This document shows, piece by piece, positions 26,658 to 35,188 of a stretch of DNA of 64,000 bases. This DNA is from Olivibacter jilunii (GTDB taxonomy: Bacteria; Bacteroidota; Bacteroidia; Sphingobacteriales; Sphingobacteriaceae). The notes beneath the pieces were generated by a model that worked only from the letters and a program-made list of their open reading frames with translations, was not told where the DNA came from and did no database searches. Location: assembly GCF_900607235.1 (NCBI RefSeq), contig NZ_LR027851.1, positions 124,001 to 188,000 of the forward strand, read 5' to 3'. The translations under genes were made by a program, and so were the position numbers. Numbering within the stretch: the first letter of the stretch is position 1; each line of letters opens with the position of its first letter.

Positions 26658-29501
26658 ATGACCATGAATAAATTGCTCTTACTTTCTTGTTTTGCGTTGT
26701 TCGCAGCTTGTAAGGTAGACAAGTCGACGCAGAGCCATCTTGATCTGACAGGTGAATGGACTTTTTCATTGGATACAGCGGATATTGGCGAAAGGGAAAA
26801 ATGGTTTACAAGGCGTCTAAAGGAAAAAGTGAAGCTGCCAGGCTCAACCACTACAAATGGTAAAGGCTTCGATATAGATGTCCATACGCCTTGGACGGGG
26901 GGCATTGTTGATTCTTCTTACTTTACGGATACAGCGTATGCTCGCTATCGTAAGGCAGGGAATATAAAAGTACCGTTTTGGTTGCAACCAGTGAAATATT
27001 ATAAAGGGGCTGCTTGGTATCAAAAGGAGATTCAAATACCTGATAGTGCCTATCAGGAGGGTGCAGAGCTTGTCATCGAGCGGGTCCATTGGGAAAGTTC
27101 GGTTTGGTTAGACAGCGTAAAGCTGGGAACTGAAAATAGCTTAAGCACGCCGCACCGCTTTTTGTTTAAAGGGAGTCTCAAGCCTGGAAAGCACTTGCTC
27201 ACTATTCGTATTGACAATAGGGTTAAAACCATCGATGTTGGTCCCAATGCACATAGTATTACTGATCATACCCAAACCAACTGGAATGGAATGATCGGAA
27301 AGATGACCTTGAAGCCATTGGAAAGACTGCGTGTAGAGAGCTTACAGGTTTTTCCTGATCTATCAAAGAAAACAGTGGCTGTCCGTGCACGTATTGTAAA
27401 TATAAGTCGGCCGGTAAACGCTTCTTTGACACTTTATGCAACAGAGAAAGCGGGCGAGAGATTGAAAGACGTGCAACAAACATTAGTTCTCACAGGTGGT
27501 GTTAATGAAATAAAAATAGACTATCCGATGGGAAATGCCGTTAAGACCTGGGACGAATTTAACCCCAATTTATATACCATGATAGCTAGTTTAGTGGTAG
27601 AAGGGAAGTCCTTTGGGTATCAAACAGACTTTGGGATGCGTGAGATAGCCCTTAAGGGAAAGGAAATCACTTTAAACGGACGGCCTGTTTTTTTACGTGG
27701 TACACTGGAAAGTGCCATTTTTCCACTTACAGGATATCCGGCAACGGACGTTGCATCGTGGGCGAAGATTATCAAAACCTGTAAGGCCTACGGGTTAAAC
27801 CACCTTCGTTTTCATTCTTGGTGCCCTCCGGAAGCAGCTTTCAGAGCCGCCGATAGCCTTGGGATGTATCTTCAAATAGAATGTGCATCATGGGCAAATC
27901 AGGGTGCTACGATCGGAGATGGCAAACCCCTGGATGATTATATCTATCGTGAAAGCGAGCGGATCGTGACACAGTATGGAAATCACCCCTCATTTTTAAT
28001 GATGGCGTACGGAAATGAACCTAGCGGAAAAAATCATGTTGCGTATCTTCGAAAATTTGTGGAGACGTGGAAAGCCAAAGATGGGAGGCGTTTATATACT
28101 ACCGCGGCGGGTTGGCCTGCCATCGCAGAAAATGACTACAACAACATACCGGAACCGCGAATACAATCCTGGGGTGAAGGATTGAACTCGATCATTAATA
28201 AGCAAAAACCGAGAAGTGATTACGATTGGCACGAGCGTATTGCTCAATTCGACATTCCTACGATCAGTCATGAAATTGGCCAATGGTGTGTGTATCCGGA
28301 TTTTAAAGAAATAAGCGCCTATACAGGCGTAATGAAAGCAAGAAACTTAGAGATTTTCCGCGATCGCTTACGCGAAACCGGAATGGACACTTTAGCTGAT
28401 CAGTTTTTGCAAGCATCAGGTAAGTTGCAGACATTATGTTATAAGGCCGATATTGAAGCGGCTCTGCGAACACCTGGTTTTGCGGGCTTTCAACTATTAG
28501 ATCTGCACGATTTTCCCGGTCAAGGTACGGCTTTGGTAGGTGTGTTAAATGCGTTTTGGAAGGATAAGGGCTATGTAGATGGTAAAACTTATAGGCAATT
28601 TTGTAATAGTACCGTACCACTGGCACGTTTTCCCAATTTTATATATACCAACGATCAATTATTAAAAGTCCCCATAGAAATTGCTCATTATGGGGCAGAA
28701 GAAAAAAGCAATGTGAGCGTAAAATGGCAAATTATTGATGAGGCAAAGCATGTTTATGGTACCGGAAGTCTTTTGATCAATACGCTGCGGATCGGAAACA
28801 ACCAACAAGCCGGTGCCGTCACTATGAATTTGAATGAGATAAAAGAAGCGAAGAAACTCACGCTTATAGTGACCTTAGGCCAATACGCGAATCAGTGGGA
28901 TTTTTTCGTTTTTCCAAAAACGCTGCCAAATGTAAATAGCGAAGTGTATGTGACGGCTAGCTTTGATCAAAAGGCAAGGGAGCTACTGGCAAGCGGAGGT
29001 AAAGTGCTGTACACTTTAAGAAAAGGTGTTCTTAAGAAAGATAAGGGAGGCGATATCGCTTTAGGCTTTTCAAGCATTTTTTGGAATACAGCTTGGACGC
29101 GTGGGCAGGCGCCTGTTACGCTTGGCCTCCTCTGCGACCCCCAACATCCGGCATTTCAACATTTTCCAACGGATTTCCATTCCAACTGGCAGTGGTGGGA
29201 TGCAATTACTCATGCCGATGCTATGCGGCTCGATAGAATCAATCCAACGTTAAAGCCTATTGTTCGCGTAATTGACGATTGGTTTACGGCAAGACCGTTA
29301 GGATTAGTTTTTGAGGCCAACATAGGAAAGGGTAAACTGATCGTGTCTGCAATCGATTTATTGACGGACCGTCAAAACAGGCCGGAGGCTCGTCAATTAT
29401 TATATAGCCTTAGTGCCTACATGCAGTCATCTTCCTTCGCTCCTAAGACAACATTGCAGGAAAATGAGATTGCTCAGTTGGCACATAATAATAAATTTTA
29501 G
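26658..29501 (+). CDS. Glycoside hydrolase family 2 lipoprotein
   Basis: A 947-residue GH2-type enzyme. Seen: a lipoprotein signal with lipobox FAAC (Cys18), a jelly-roll sugar-binding domain (about 30-230), an immunoglobulin-like domain, and a TIM barrel that begins with NGRPVFLRGTLE and KIIKTCKAYGLNHLRFHSW. The acid/base glutamate is in YGNEPSG (near residue 454) and the likely nucleophile in SHEIGQW (near 539). GH2 includes beta-galactosidases, beta-glucuronidases and beta-mannosidases; the poor match of the sugar-site residues to the classic groups prevents naming one. It is probably surface or periplasmic and acts on oligosaccharides brought by the SusCD pair ahead. Confidence 0.9.
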   Translation: MTMNKLLLLSCFALFAACKVDKSTQSHLDLTGEWTFSLDTADIGEREKWFTRRLKEKVKLPGSTTTNGKGFDIDVHTPWTGGIVDSSYFTDTAYARYRKAGNIKVPFWLQPVKYYKGAAWYQKEIQIPDSAYQEGAELVIERVHWESSVWLDSVKLGTENSLSTPHRFLFKGSLKPGKHLLTIRIDNRVKTIDVGPNAHSITDHTQTNWNGMIGKMTLKPLERLRVESLQVFPDLSKKTVAVRARIVNISRPVNASLTLYATEKAGERLKDVQQTLVLTGGVNEIKIDYPMGNAVKTWDEFNPNLYTMIASLVVEGKSFGYQTDFGMREIALKGKEITLNGRPVFLRGTLESAIFPLTGYPATDVASWAKIIKTCKAYGLNHLRFHSWCPPEAAFRAADSLGMYLQIECASWANQGATIGDGKPLDDYIYRESERIVTQYGNHPSFLMMAYGNEPSGKNHVAYLRKFVETWKAKDGRRLYTTAAGWPAIAENDYNNIPEPRIQSWGEGLNSIINKQKPRSDYDWHERIAQFDIPTISHEIGQWCVYPDFKEISAYTGVMKARNLEIFRDRLRETGMDTLADQFLQASGKLQTLCYKADIEAALRTPGFAGFQLLDLHDFPGQGTALVGVLNAFWKDKGYVDGKTYRQFCNSTVPLARFPNFIYTNDQLLKVPIEIAHYGAEEKSNVSVKWQIIDEAKHVYGTGSLLINTLRIGNNQQAGAVTMNLNEIKEAKKLTLIVTLGQYANQWDFFVFPKTLPNVNSEVYVTASFDQKARELLASGGKVLYTLRKGVLKKDKGGDIALGFSSIFWNTAWTRGQAPVTLGLLCDPQHPAFQHFPTDFHSNWQWWDAITHADAMRLDRINPTLKPIVRVIDDWFTARPLGLVFEANIGKGKLIVSAIDLLTDRQNRPEARQLLYSLSAYMQSSSFAPKTTLQENEIAQLAHNNKF

Positions 29502-29536
29502 ATGTACCACCTACCAATATGTGGGGGTACATTTTC
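29502..29536 (+). terminator. Possible terminator after the GH2 gene
   Basis: Arms ATGTACC and GGTACAT flank an 17-base interior and are followed by TTTTCC; the T-run is weak. Confidence 0.4.
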
Positions 29537-29733
29537 CAGGACACTTAGGCCTAATTGATGTTAGCTTTTAACACGTTAGCCACTTCCTTTTGTGAGGTCA
29601 TTCCAGGTACAATATGGACATGATGCTCATTTTCTTGAAAAGTTAATTGAAAAAGTATACCTTGAGATGATCTATTGAATAAATGAGAAATAGGGCACTT
29701 CGTTCTTTTGTTATAATATGTATTTTTAGCACC

Positions 29734-29741
29734 TACGTTTG
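29734..29741 (+). promoter_or_regulatory. -7 promoter element (TACGTTTG) of the GH43 gene
   Basis: Perfect TAnnTTTG 28 bases before the ATG at 29762, which suggests the GH43 gene has its own promoter. The 29537-29733 spacer holds a 65-codon minus-strand frame without family character. Confidence 0.5.
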
Positions 29742-29761
29742 CAGGCAAAATAACATGTCAG

Positions 29762-31285
29762 ATGTCTAAGATAATGAAGCTCGACTTTAATAAGATTACC
29801 CCGTTTTTTGTCGTATATTTAGGAATGTGCCAAATTCTTTTGGCTCAACATACAAATGCCGTGATCCCTGGTGATTTTGCAGACCCATCCATTATAAGAC
29901 AAGAGAATACCTATTATGCGATCGGTACATCGAGTGAGTGGGGACCGCATTTTCCGATTTTTAAATCTACTGACTTGAACAACTGGCAGCAAGTTGGTTT
30001 TTTGTTTGAAGACGCTCCAAAGTGGACCAAAGGATCATTTTGGGCTCCCGAGTACTATTTCCATAAGGGAACCTATTATGTTTATTATACAGCTCGAAGA
30101 AAGAGCGATGGTGTTTCCTGTATTGGCGTGGCAACTTCCAGATTCCCCGACCGCGGCTTTAAGGATCAAGGTGTTTTAATAGAATATGGAAAGGAAGCAA
30201 TTGATGCTTTTGTTGTGAACGACAATGGACAGTTATATATCACGTGGAAAGCATACGGTTTGGACAAAAGACCAATTGAAATTTTAGGGTGTCAACTGTC
30301 AGACGATGGACTTTCTTTAATGGGGAAGCCCTTTACCATGCTAAAGGATACAAGAGGCGCAGGAATTGAGGGGCAAAGTATTTTAAAGAAGGATCGCTAT
30401 TACTACTTGTTTTATTCTGCCGGTGCCTGTTGTGGTCTCGAATGCACCTATAATGTACGAGTGGCACGTGCAGAAGCAATCGAAGGGCCTTATGAAGAAT
30501 ATGATAGTAATCCTATTTTAAGTGATTTGGACGGTTGGAAATGTCCCGGACATGGCACTTTTGTTGAAGATAAGGACGGAAAATCCTTTTATATATATCA
30601 TGCTTATAATAAGAAGAGCCACGTTTTCACAGGAAGGGAAGGGCATATTTCCGAATTAGCATGGAAGGGTGAATGGCCAGTCTTTGGTAAGGCCATTTCA
30701 GCCAAACTTGCCTATAATGATAGCCATCATGATTTTAGAAAAAACGAAGAGCAGGCCTACTGGCAATGGGATTTTCGAAATATGCAACCACAGATTCAAA
30801 GGCAAAATGGGCAATTACTTCTTTCAGGGAAGTATGATGTAGCAAGCAGCGCCGGAATAGCGCTAACTTTAAGACCGTATAGCGTTGCTTATGAAATCAG
30901 TACACTCGTTCTAAACAATAATGAAGCAATCAAAGGATTGGTTGTTTACGGTGATGAAAATACGTCAATTGGAGTTGCGAGCGAGGGTGACGAGGTGGTT
31001 TTCTGGGTAATAAAGGACGGAAAGCGAGAGGTGCTCGATAGGCAACCTTTATCAAAAAAGCAGTACCCGGTTTATTTAAAGATGCGAATATCTCCTGATT
31101 TTACCTGTAGTGCATATTGGAAGCAGTCTAACGAATGGCAAGAATTAGTTGTCAAAAATTACAAATATGCAATTGATTTTTTGCCACCTTGGGATCGTAG
31201 TCCCCGGCCCGGATTAAATTTTAAAGGACCGCAGGGTAACGAGGCGGCATTTCAATTCTTTAACCTGGACTATCTAGAACCGTAA
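29762..31285 (+). CDS. Secreted glycoside hydrolase family 43 enzyme
   Basis: A 507-residue protein with a signal peptide ending near ILLAQ. Residues 35-330 form a five-bladed propeller of GH43; the catalytic triad is readable as Asp41 in ADPSI (base), Asp148 in IDAFV (pKa modulator) and Glu203 in GIEGQS (acid). Residues 340-505 look like a beta-sandwich accessory domain, as in the XynB/arabinofuranosidase group. Family activities are alpha-L-arabinofuranosidase, beta-xylosidase and some galactosidases. Part of the first glycan locus but behind its own promoter. Confidence 0.9.
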   Translation: MSKIMKLDFNKITPFFVVYLGMCQILLAQHTNAVIPGDFADPSIIRQENTYYAIGTSSEWGPHFPIFKSTDLNNWQQVGFLFEDAPKWTKGSFWAPEYYFHKGTYYVYYTARRKSDGVSCIGVATSRFPDRGFKDQGVLIEYGKEAIDAFVVNDNGQLYITWKAYGLDKRPIEILGCQLSDDGLSLMGKPFTMLKDTRGAGIEGQSILKKDRYYYLFYSAGACCGLECTYNVRVARAEAIEGPYEEYDSNPILSDLDGWKCPGHGTFVEDKDGKSFYIYHAYNKKSHVFTGREGHISELAWKGEWPVFGKAISAKLAYNDSHHDFRKNEEQAYWQWDFRNMQPQIQRQNGQLLLSGKYDVASSAGIALTLRPYSVAYEISTLVLNNNEAIKGLVVYGDENTSIGVASEGDEVVFWVIKDGKREVLDRQPLSKKQYPVYLKMRISPDFTCSAYWKQSNEWQELVVKNYKYAIDFLPPWDRSPRPGLNFKGPQGNEAAFQFFNLDYLEP

Positions 31286-31488
31286 GGTGCGATTGGTTTT
31301 TATAAATATAGTCATCTTCATGTTTATTACATAAAACCACTGTTTCGTTACAATGTTCTGTTTTTGGCTTTTGCGGTGATAATAAAGTGTTTATATTTGA
31401 AATGGACGCCGAAGCGAAATTATGTTGATTTATTTCAGATAGCTGAATCGTAATATAAAATCACTCATCGAAAATTTAATCGCAAGCT

Positions 31489-31707
31489 ATGGAAACGTTG
31501 AAATTTATGACAGACATCAATTCACCTATGGAAATGGGCCGTATTAAGTCTATTCTTGATAAGTTTTCTGAAATCCGAGAATGGAAAATTGATTTTGACT
31601 CTATTTATAACCTATTGATAGTCCAGGCAATTAACTTAAAGGGTGCCGTGTTGGCTGAAGCGCTTCACCGAATGGGCTATAATGCCACTTTGCTATATGA
31701 GGAATAG
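31489..31707 (+). CDS. Heavy-metal-associated (HMA)-like small protein without the metal-binding cysteines
   Basis: A 72-residue protein that reads as a ferredoxin-like HMA fold: FMTDINSPMEMGRIKSILDK for the first strand and helix, EIREWKIDFDSIYNLLIVQ for the second and third strands, then ALHRMGYNATLLYEE as the terminal helix and strand, the usual HMA ending. The Cys-x-x-Cys loop that binds copper or zinc in true metallochaperones is replaced by NSPMEM, so it cannot bind metal in the usual way. Such Cys-free copies occur in Bacteroidota; their role is unknown. It stands alone within the glycan locus. Confidence 0.65.
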   Translation: METLKFMTDINSPMEMGRIKSILDKFSEIREWKIDFDSIYNLLIVQAINLKGAVLAEALHRMGYNATLLYEE

Positions 31708-31871
31708 CTTTTGTAAAGCTATTCCCGGCGTCTAGCTAAGCACAAATTTTTTATCCTTTGTTGCATTAATAACGGAAACCCCCAGCTATTTTATTGTAAA
31801 TGATCGGTTGAGCGTGCTTGTATATTAGGCCATTATTGTAGCTCTAATGAGAAAAGCCGATTGATCGTGTT

Positions 31872-32099
31872 TTATAATCGATCCTTCATTATCAGTTTAT
31901 CAATGTTAAGCTCGCTTATATGGAGTTTGCCGATTTTTCCGGTTTTAATTCGCAACAGGCCTATAGCTATTGCTCCTATTGCAAGCGCCCCAATAGCCAT
32001 TGCCCCGATAGCGATTGCGTCAAGGGCAACACGACTAGCCGCAGCCTGTCCAACGATATTGTTTTTAGCGGTGTTTTCCAAAAAAAGTTTCCTTTTCAT
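31872..32099 (-). CDS. Small AxG-repeat protein of unknown function
   Basis: A 75-residue protein made of short repeats: after MKRKLFLENTAKNN come tandem A-I-G units (AIGAMAIGALAIGAIAIG) and then a run of I/L-every-five residues (RIKTGKIGKLHISELNIDKL). This pattern is a recognisable small family found in many bacteria, related in style to pentapeptide or beta-helix repeats. Its ATG follows ACGAGG, a reasonable ribosome site. A frame on the opposite strand over the same bases arises from the repeat and is rejected. Function unknown. Confidence 0.6.
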   Translation of the reverse strand: MKRKLFLENTAKNNIVGQAAASRVALDAIAIGAMAIGALAIGAIAIGLLRIKTGKIGKLHISELNIDKLIMKDRL

Positions 32100-32335
32100 C
32101 CTCGTACTTTCTTTTGATTTATTGATTTTTTCTATCTCCTTGATCTAGCAACAACATTTTAAAGAAAGATAAGTTTAACAGGTTTTGTATTAAGCAAATT
32201 TGTGCGTTTCACTTGGGATTAACTTATCAAATGAGTCAAATCGCAGTTATTTTGATACATTATAGTTGTTTTAAACTCCATAAAATTTTGTTATTTAGCT
32301 TTCGATGCTAATCATAGATCATTCAGACCACTAAT

Positions 32336-33322
32336 ATGAGACAGGAAATGCGCTTACCCCTTATCGTTACAGGCTTCTTCTTTATCCTTCTTTGGTTCGG
32401 AAACTTATATGCTCAGGAGAAGCCCGAAATGTACTTTACTGATCGATCGTCGGGAAAACCCATTGCTAAAGATCCTAAAGTAATATATTTTAATGATGCA
32501 TATTGGATGTATTATTCCATTCCTGGCAAAGAGGGGAAGGGTTGGCATATTGGTATTGCAAAAAGCAATAATTTGATCGATTGGGAGAAAGTTGGAACAT
32601 TGAATAAAATGTCGACTTATGAGCAAAATGGCTTATGTGCTCCCGGTGCCTTGGTACGTGGTGACACCATTCACCTTTTTTATCAAACATATGGCAATGG
32701 TCCTAAAGACGCCATCTGCCACGCCTATTCCACTGACGGAATTCATTTTACTAGAAATAACAGTAATCCAATTTTTAGACCTACAGGTGATTGGAATAAT
32801 GGTCGCGCAATCGATGCAGAAGTTTGTTTTTTTCAAGAGCAATATTTTCTCTTTTTTGCTACACGAGACCCTAAAGGTGAAATACAGATGCAGGGAGTTG
32901 CTGTTGCTCCTAAGGGCACTGATTTCAGCAAAGCGCATTGGAAACTAGCTCATGATGGTCCTATTTTAAAGCCCGAGCTGCCTTGGGAAGGTAGCTGTAT
33001 TGAAGCTGCTTCTGTGATCGAAAAGGACAATACCTTATATATGTTCTATGCAGGAAGTTATAACAATGATCCACAACAAATTGGATTGGCAAAAAGTGAA
33101 GATGGAGTCCATTGGAAACGTGTAGTACAGGAACCTTTTTTGGCAAATGGCAAGGCCGGAACCTGGAATCAAAGTGAGTCCGGCCACCCGGATATCTTTA
33201 AAACAAAAAATGGAAAATACTATTTGTTTTTTCAAGGAAATAACACCGGAGATGGGCTGTCCTGGTATCTTTCGAACATACAATTAAAATGGACGGAGGC
33301 ATTGCCGAAAATTCATAATTAA
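32336..33322 (+). CDS. Secreted five-bladed propeller glycosidase (GH43/GH117-like)
   Basis: A 328-residue protein with a signal peptide ending near NLYAQ. The rest is one five-bladed beta-propeller with a triad readable as Asp46 in AKDPKV, Asp160 in AIDAEV and Glu223 in CIEAAS, matching clan GH-F enzymes. Repeated YYMY/FYAGSYNND-type blade motifs are clear. It is closer in style to the short GH43-like and GH117 (neoagaro-oligosaccharide hydrolase) proteins than to the 500-residue GH43 upstream. It probably removes a terminal sugar from the oligosaccharide handled by the first locus. Confidence 0.8.
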   Translation: MRQEMRLPLIVTGFFFILLWFGNLYAQEKPEMYFTDRSSGKPIAKDPKVIYFNDAYWMYYSIPGKEGKGWHIGIAKSNNLIDWEKVGTLNKMSTYEQNGLCAPGALVRGDTIHLFYQTYGNGPKDAICHAYSTDGIHFTRNNSNPIFRPTGDWNNGRAIDAEVCFFQEQYFLFFATRDPKGEIQMQGVAVAPKGTDFSKAHWKLAHDGPILKPELPWEGSCIEAASVIEKDNTLYMFYAGSYNNDPQQIGLAKSEDGVHWKRVVQEPFLANGKAGTWNQSESGHPDIFKTKNGKYYLFFQGNNTGDGLSWYLSNIQLKWTEALPKIHN

Positions 33323-33693
33323 ACCACACAGCAGGTTCCAACCATTCAATAGGCAGATGGCTCTTTAGAGATATATTACGCCTCGTCCAAAATAAGGCGA
33401 TGTCCTTTCGGATGTGAAACTATCGAACGACCATAGGGGTAACGAACTTCTTTGTGCTCATTTTCTATTTGTTTTTAAATGATTGTACAAAGGTGGTTGG
33501 TTAGGATTGATACATTTAGCTCAATTAACGATAGTTGTAGGTAAACGGAGAATCTTTCTTTGTTAAGTGGTGGGTTAGTCGTTGAGCTCGTTCATCAGTA
33601 TGTTTTTTAATAGAATGGATTGAACAATCCATATATGAAAGTAGCTTGAAGCTAATAAGCTCCAAGCTAATCTTCTGCAAAAAGAAAAATCGT
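33323..33693. other. Intergenic region with an inverted repeat and a possible gene remnant
   Basis: About 370 bases. TGGATTG and CAATCCA (33617-33632) form a perfect short palindrome. On the minus strand from about 33470 to the TAA at 33376 an open stretch reads EVRYPYGRSIVSHPKGHRL, which looks like the end of a lost gene. AGCTTGAAGC and GCTCCAAGCT near 33650-33675 may terminate the lmo0937-like gene. Confidence 0.3.
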
Positions 33694-33846
33694 TTATGCA
33701 GCGCCTCTTATTACTCTCAGTAGTACAGCAATAATAGCAATAACCAACAATACGTGAATAATTCCTCCCTGAGCGTAACCGCCAAAAAAGCTAATTGCCC
33801 AAATAATAACGAGCACAACGGCTACAATATAAAGTAAATTTCCCAT
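33694..33846 (-). CDS. lmo0937-family small membrane protein
   Basis: A 50-residue hydrophobic peptide starting MGNLLYIVAVVLVIIWAISF and ending HVLLVIAIIAVLLRVIRG, two membrane helices with a glycine-rich turn GGYAQGG between them. This matches the widespread lmo0937 family from end to end. Family members are often induced by general stress; its location beside ferritin-like and catalase genes fits that. It is transcribed away from the 34044 gene across about 200 bases. Confidence 0.85.
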   Translation of the reverse strand: MGNLLYIVAVVLVIIWAISFFGGYAQGGIIHVLLVIAIIAVLLRVIRGAA

Positions 33847-34043
33847 AGGTTTTTAATTTTAATTTAAATAAGATGTTATCTAATAAATAAGCAATTGGCC
33901 AAAATTGTTTTAAAAAAAATAGAAATGTATTCTTGCAGGGCGTACTTGAATGATTAGGCGATGCCGCTATCAGCCAAGCTTCCGAAATCGCACTTCGCTA
34001 AACACTTTAACTCCCTAATTGTTAGCAAAGAAAAGAACTTATT

Positions 34044-34367
34044 ATGGCTGATAATAAAAACGAGTCATACCTTCCTGTGCCTTGGGAATATCGCGAGGTA
34101 GTAGAAGAAGAGATCAGTAAAAGAAGTAGGGGTAAAATTTTCTTTTTCGACGCAAACAATCAAGTTGCTGAAGCAAAGGGGAGTGTCACTCGCATAGAAG
34201 AGAAGAAAAGCGAAGGCGTTTTTGTGGTTTTGGATACAGGGAGTGAAATACGCATAGATAGAATAATAACGCTGTTTGGTAAAATCGGGGCTGCTTACAA
34301 TGAATATGATGCATATGCCAATGCCTGCCTGGATTGTTTGGGTGGATATGAAAAGGAAGATCTATAG
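34044..34367 (+). CDS. Hypothetical cytosolic protein in the catalase cluster
   Basis: A 107-residue soluble protein that I do not recognise. Seen: a start with LPVPWEYREVVEEEI, an acidic composition, a beta-rich middle with KIFFFDANNQV and VFVVLDTGSEIRIDRIITLFG, and a C-terminal ACLDCLGGYEKEDL with two cysteines. It sits between a stress-type membrane peptide and a ferritin-like gene, so a stress role is likely by context only. About 255 bases separate it from the next gene, which may therefore have its own promoter. Confidence 0.7.
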   Translation: MADNKNESYLPVPWEYREVVEEEISKRSRGKIFFFDANNQVAEAKGSVTRIEEKKSEGVFVVLDTGSEIRIDRIITLFGKIGAAYNEYDAYANACLDCLGGYEKEDL

Positions 34368-34624
34368 AAGAGGATAGACTATCGTCAAAGACTTGCTCCT
34401 GAAAATGGAGAGAAAATTTAGACAGTGCTATGTGAGGAAGGTATAAACGGATCAACGATGTTCTCCGTTTAAGTAATCCATTTGAATTAAGTCAAACTTC
34501 AATCTGACGCAGACTTATTAATTGTTACAAACAATTCGCGTAAAGACGAAGTTTTATAATAGATCCAGATAACGAGTAAATCTATCTACAGCAACAGTAA
34601 AAATAAACCAATAAAATCATCACT

Positions 34625-35176
34625 ATGAAAAATGAAACAGGCACAGAGCCTAAATTTAAAACAAAAACTTCTGTAACAGCAGAGCCCGCGTTAAGGGCCT
34701 TGTTCCTGGACGGTATCATGGATATCTACTGGGCAGAGAACCATTTGGTCAAAAATCTTCCTAAAATGGTTAAGGAGGCTACTTCTCCAAAACTTGCTAC
34801 GGCAATTCAAAATCACTTAAAAGAGACGATAGGACACGTCGCTAGGCTCGAGCAGGTGTTTAGTTTACTTGGCGAAAAAGCAATTGCTAAAAAATGTGAT
34901 GCTATGGAAGGGTTAACCAAGGAAGGAGAAAGCATTATCGAAAGCACCGAGGCACAAACCGCGACGCGAGATGTAGGCATCATTTTGGCCGCACAAAAAG
35001 TCGAGCACTACGAAATTGCCAGCTACGGGGGGCTTCAGCAGCTCGCTGTTACTTTGGGTTTAAATGAAGTTGCAAATCTCTTAGAGCAAACCCTCATCGA
35101 AGAAAAGACTGCTGATCAATTATTAACTGACGTGGCTGAAAATGATATAAATTATCAAGCCGCGGAGGAAGCTTAA
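34625..35176 (+). CDS. DUF892 (YciE/YciF-type) ferritin-like protein
   Basis: A 183-residue four-helix protein of the YciE/YciF/DUF892 family. Seen: LFLDGIMDIYWAENHLVKNLPKMVKEATSP-type first helix (key words LDGIMDIYWAE), the HVARLEQVFSLLGEKA block, and QKVEHYEIASYGGL with the Glu/His pair typical of a ferritin-like di-iron site. Proteins of this family appear in stress responses; the cargo or reaction is unknown. It ends 12 bases before the catalase start, so both are likely one operon. Confidence 0.9.
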   Translation: MKNETGTEPKFKTKTSVTAEPALRALFLDGIMDIYWAENHLVKNLPKMVKEATSPKLATAIQNHLKETIGHVARLEQVFSLLGEKAIAKKCDAMEGLTKEGESIIESTEAQTATRDVGIILAAQKVEHYEIASYGGLQQLAVTLGLNEVANLLEQTLIEEKTADQLLTDVAENDINYQAAEEA

Positions 35177-35188
35177 AGAACAAAACAA

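Noticed and set aside
29551-29748. 65-codon minus-strand frame before the GH43 gene
   Set aside because: Covers the GH43 promoter box and has no recognisable feature.
31861-32148. 95-codon plus-strand frame rich in Pro-Ile-Ala
   Set aside because: It is the antisense of the A-I-G repeat protein; the repeat keeps both strands open.
33617-33632. Short palindrome TGGATTG/CAATCCA as an attachment site or operator
   Set aside because: Single copy, no integrase nearby and not at a promoter; kept only as a note in the gap entry.
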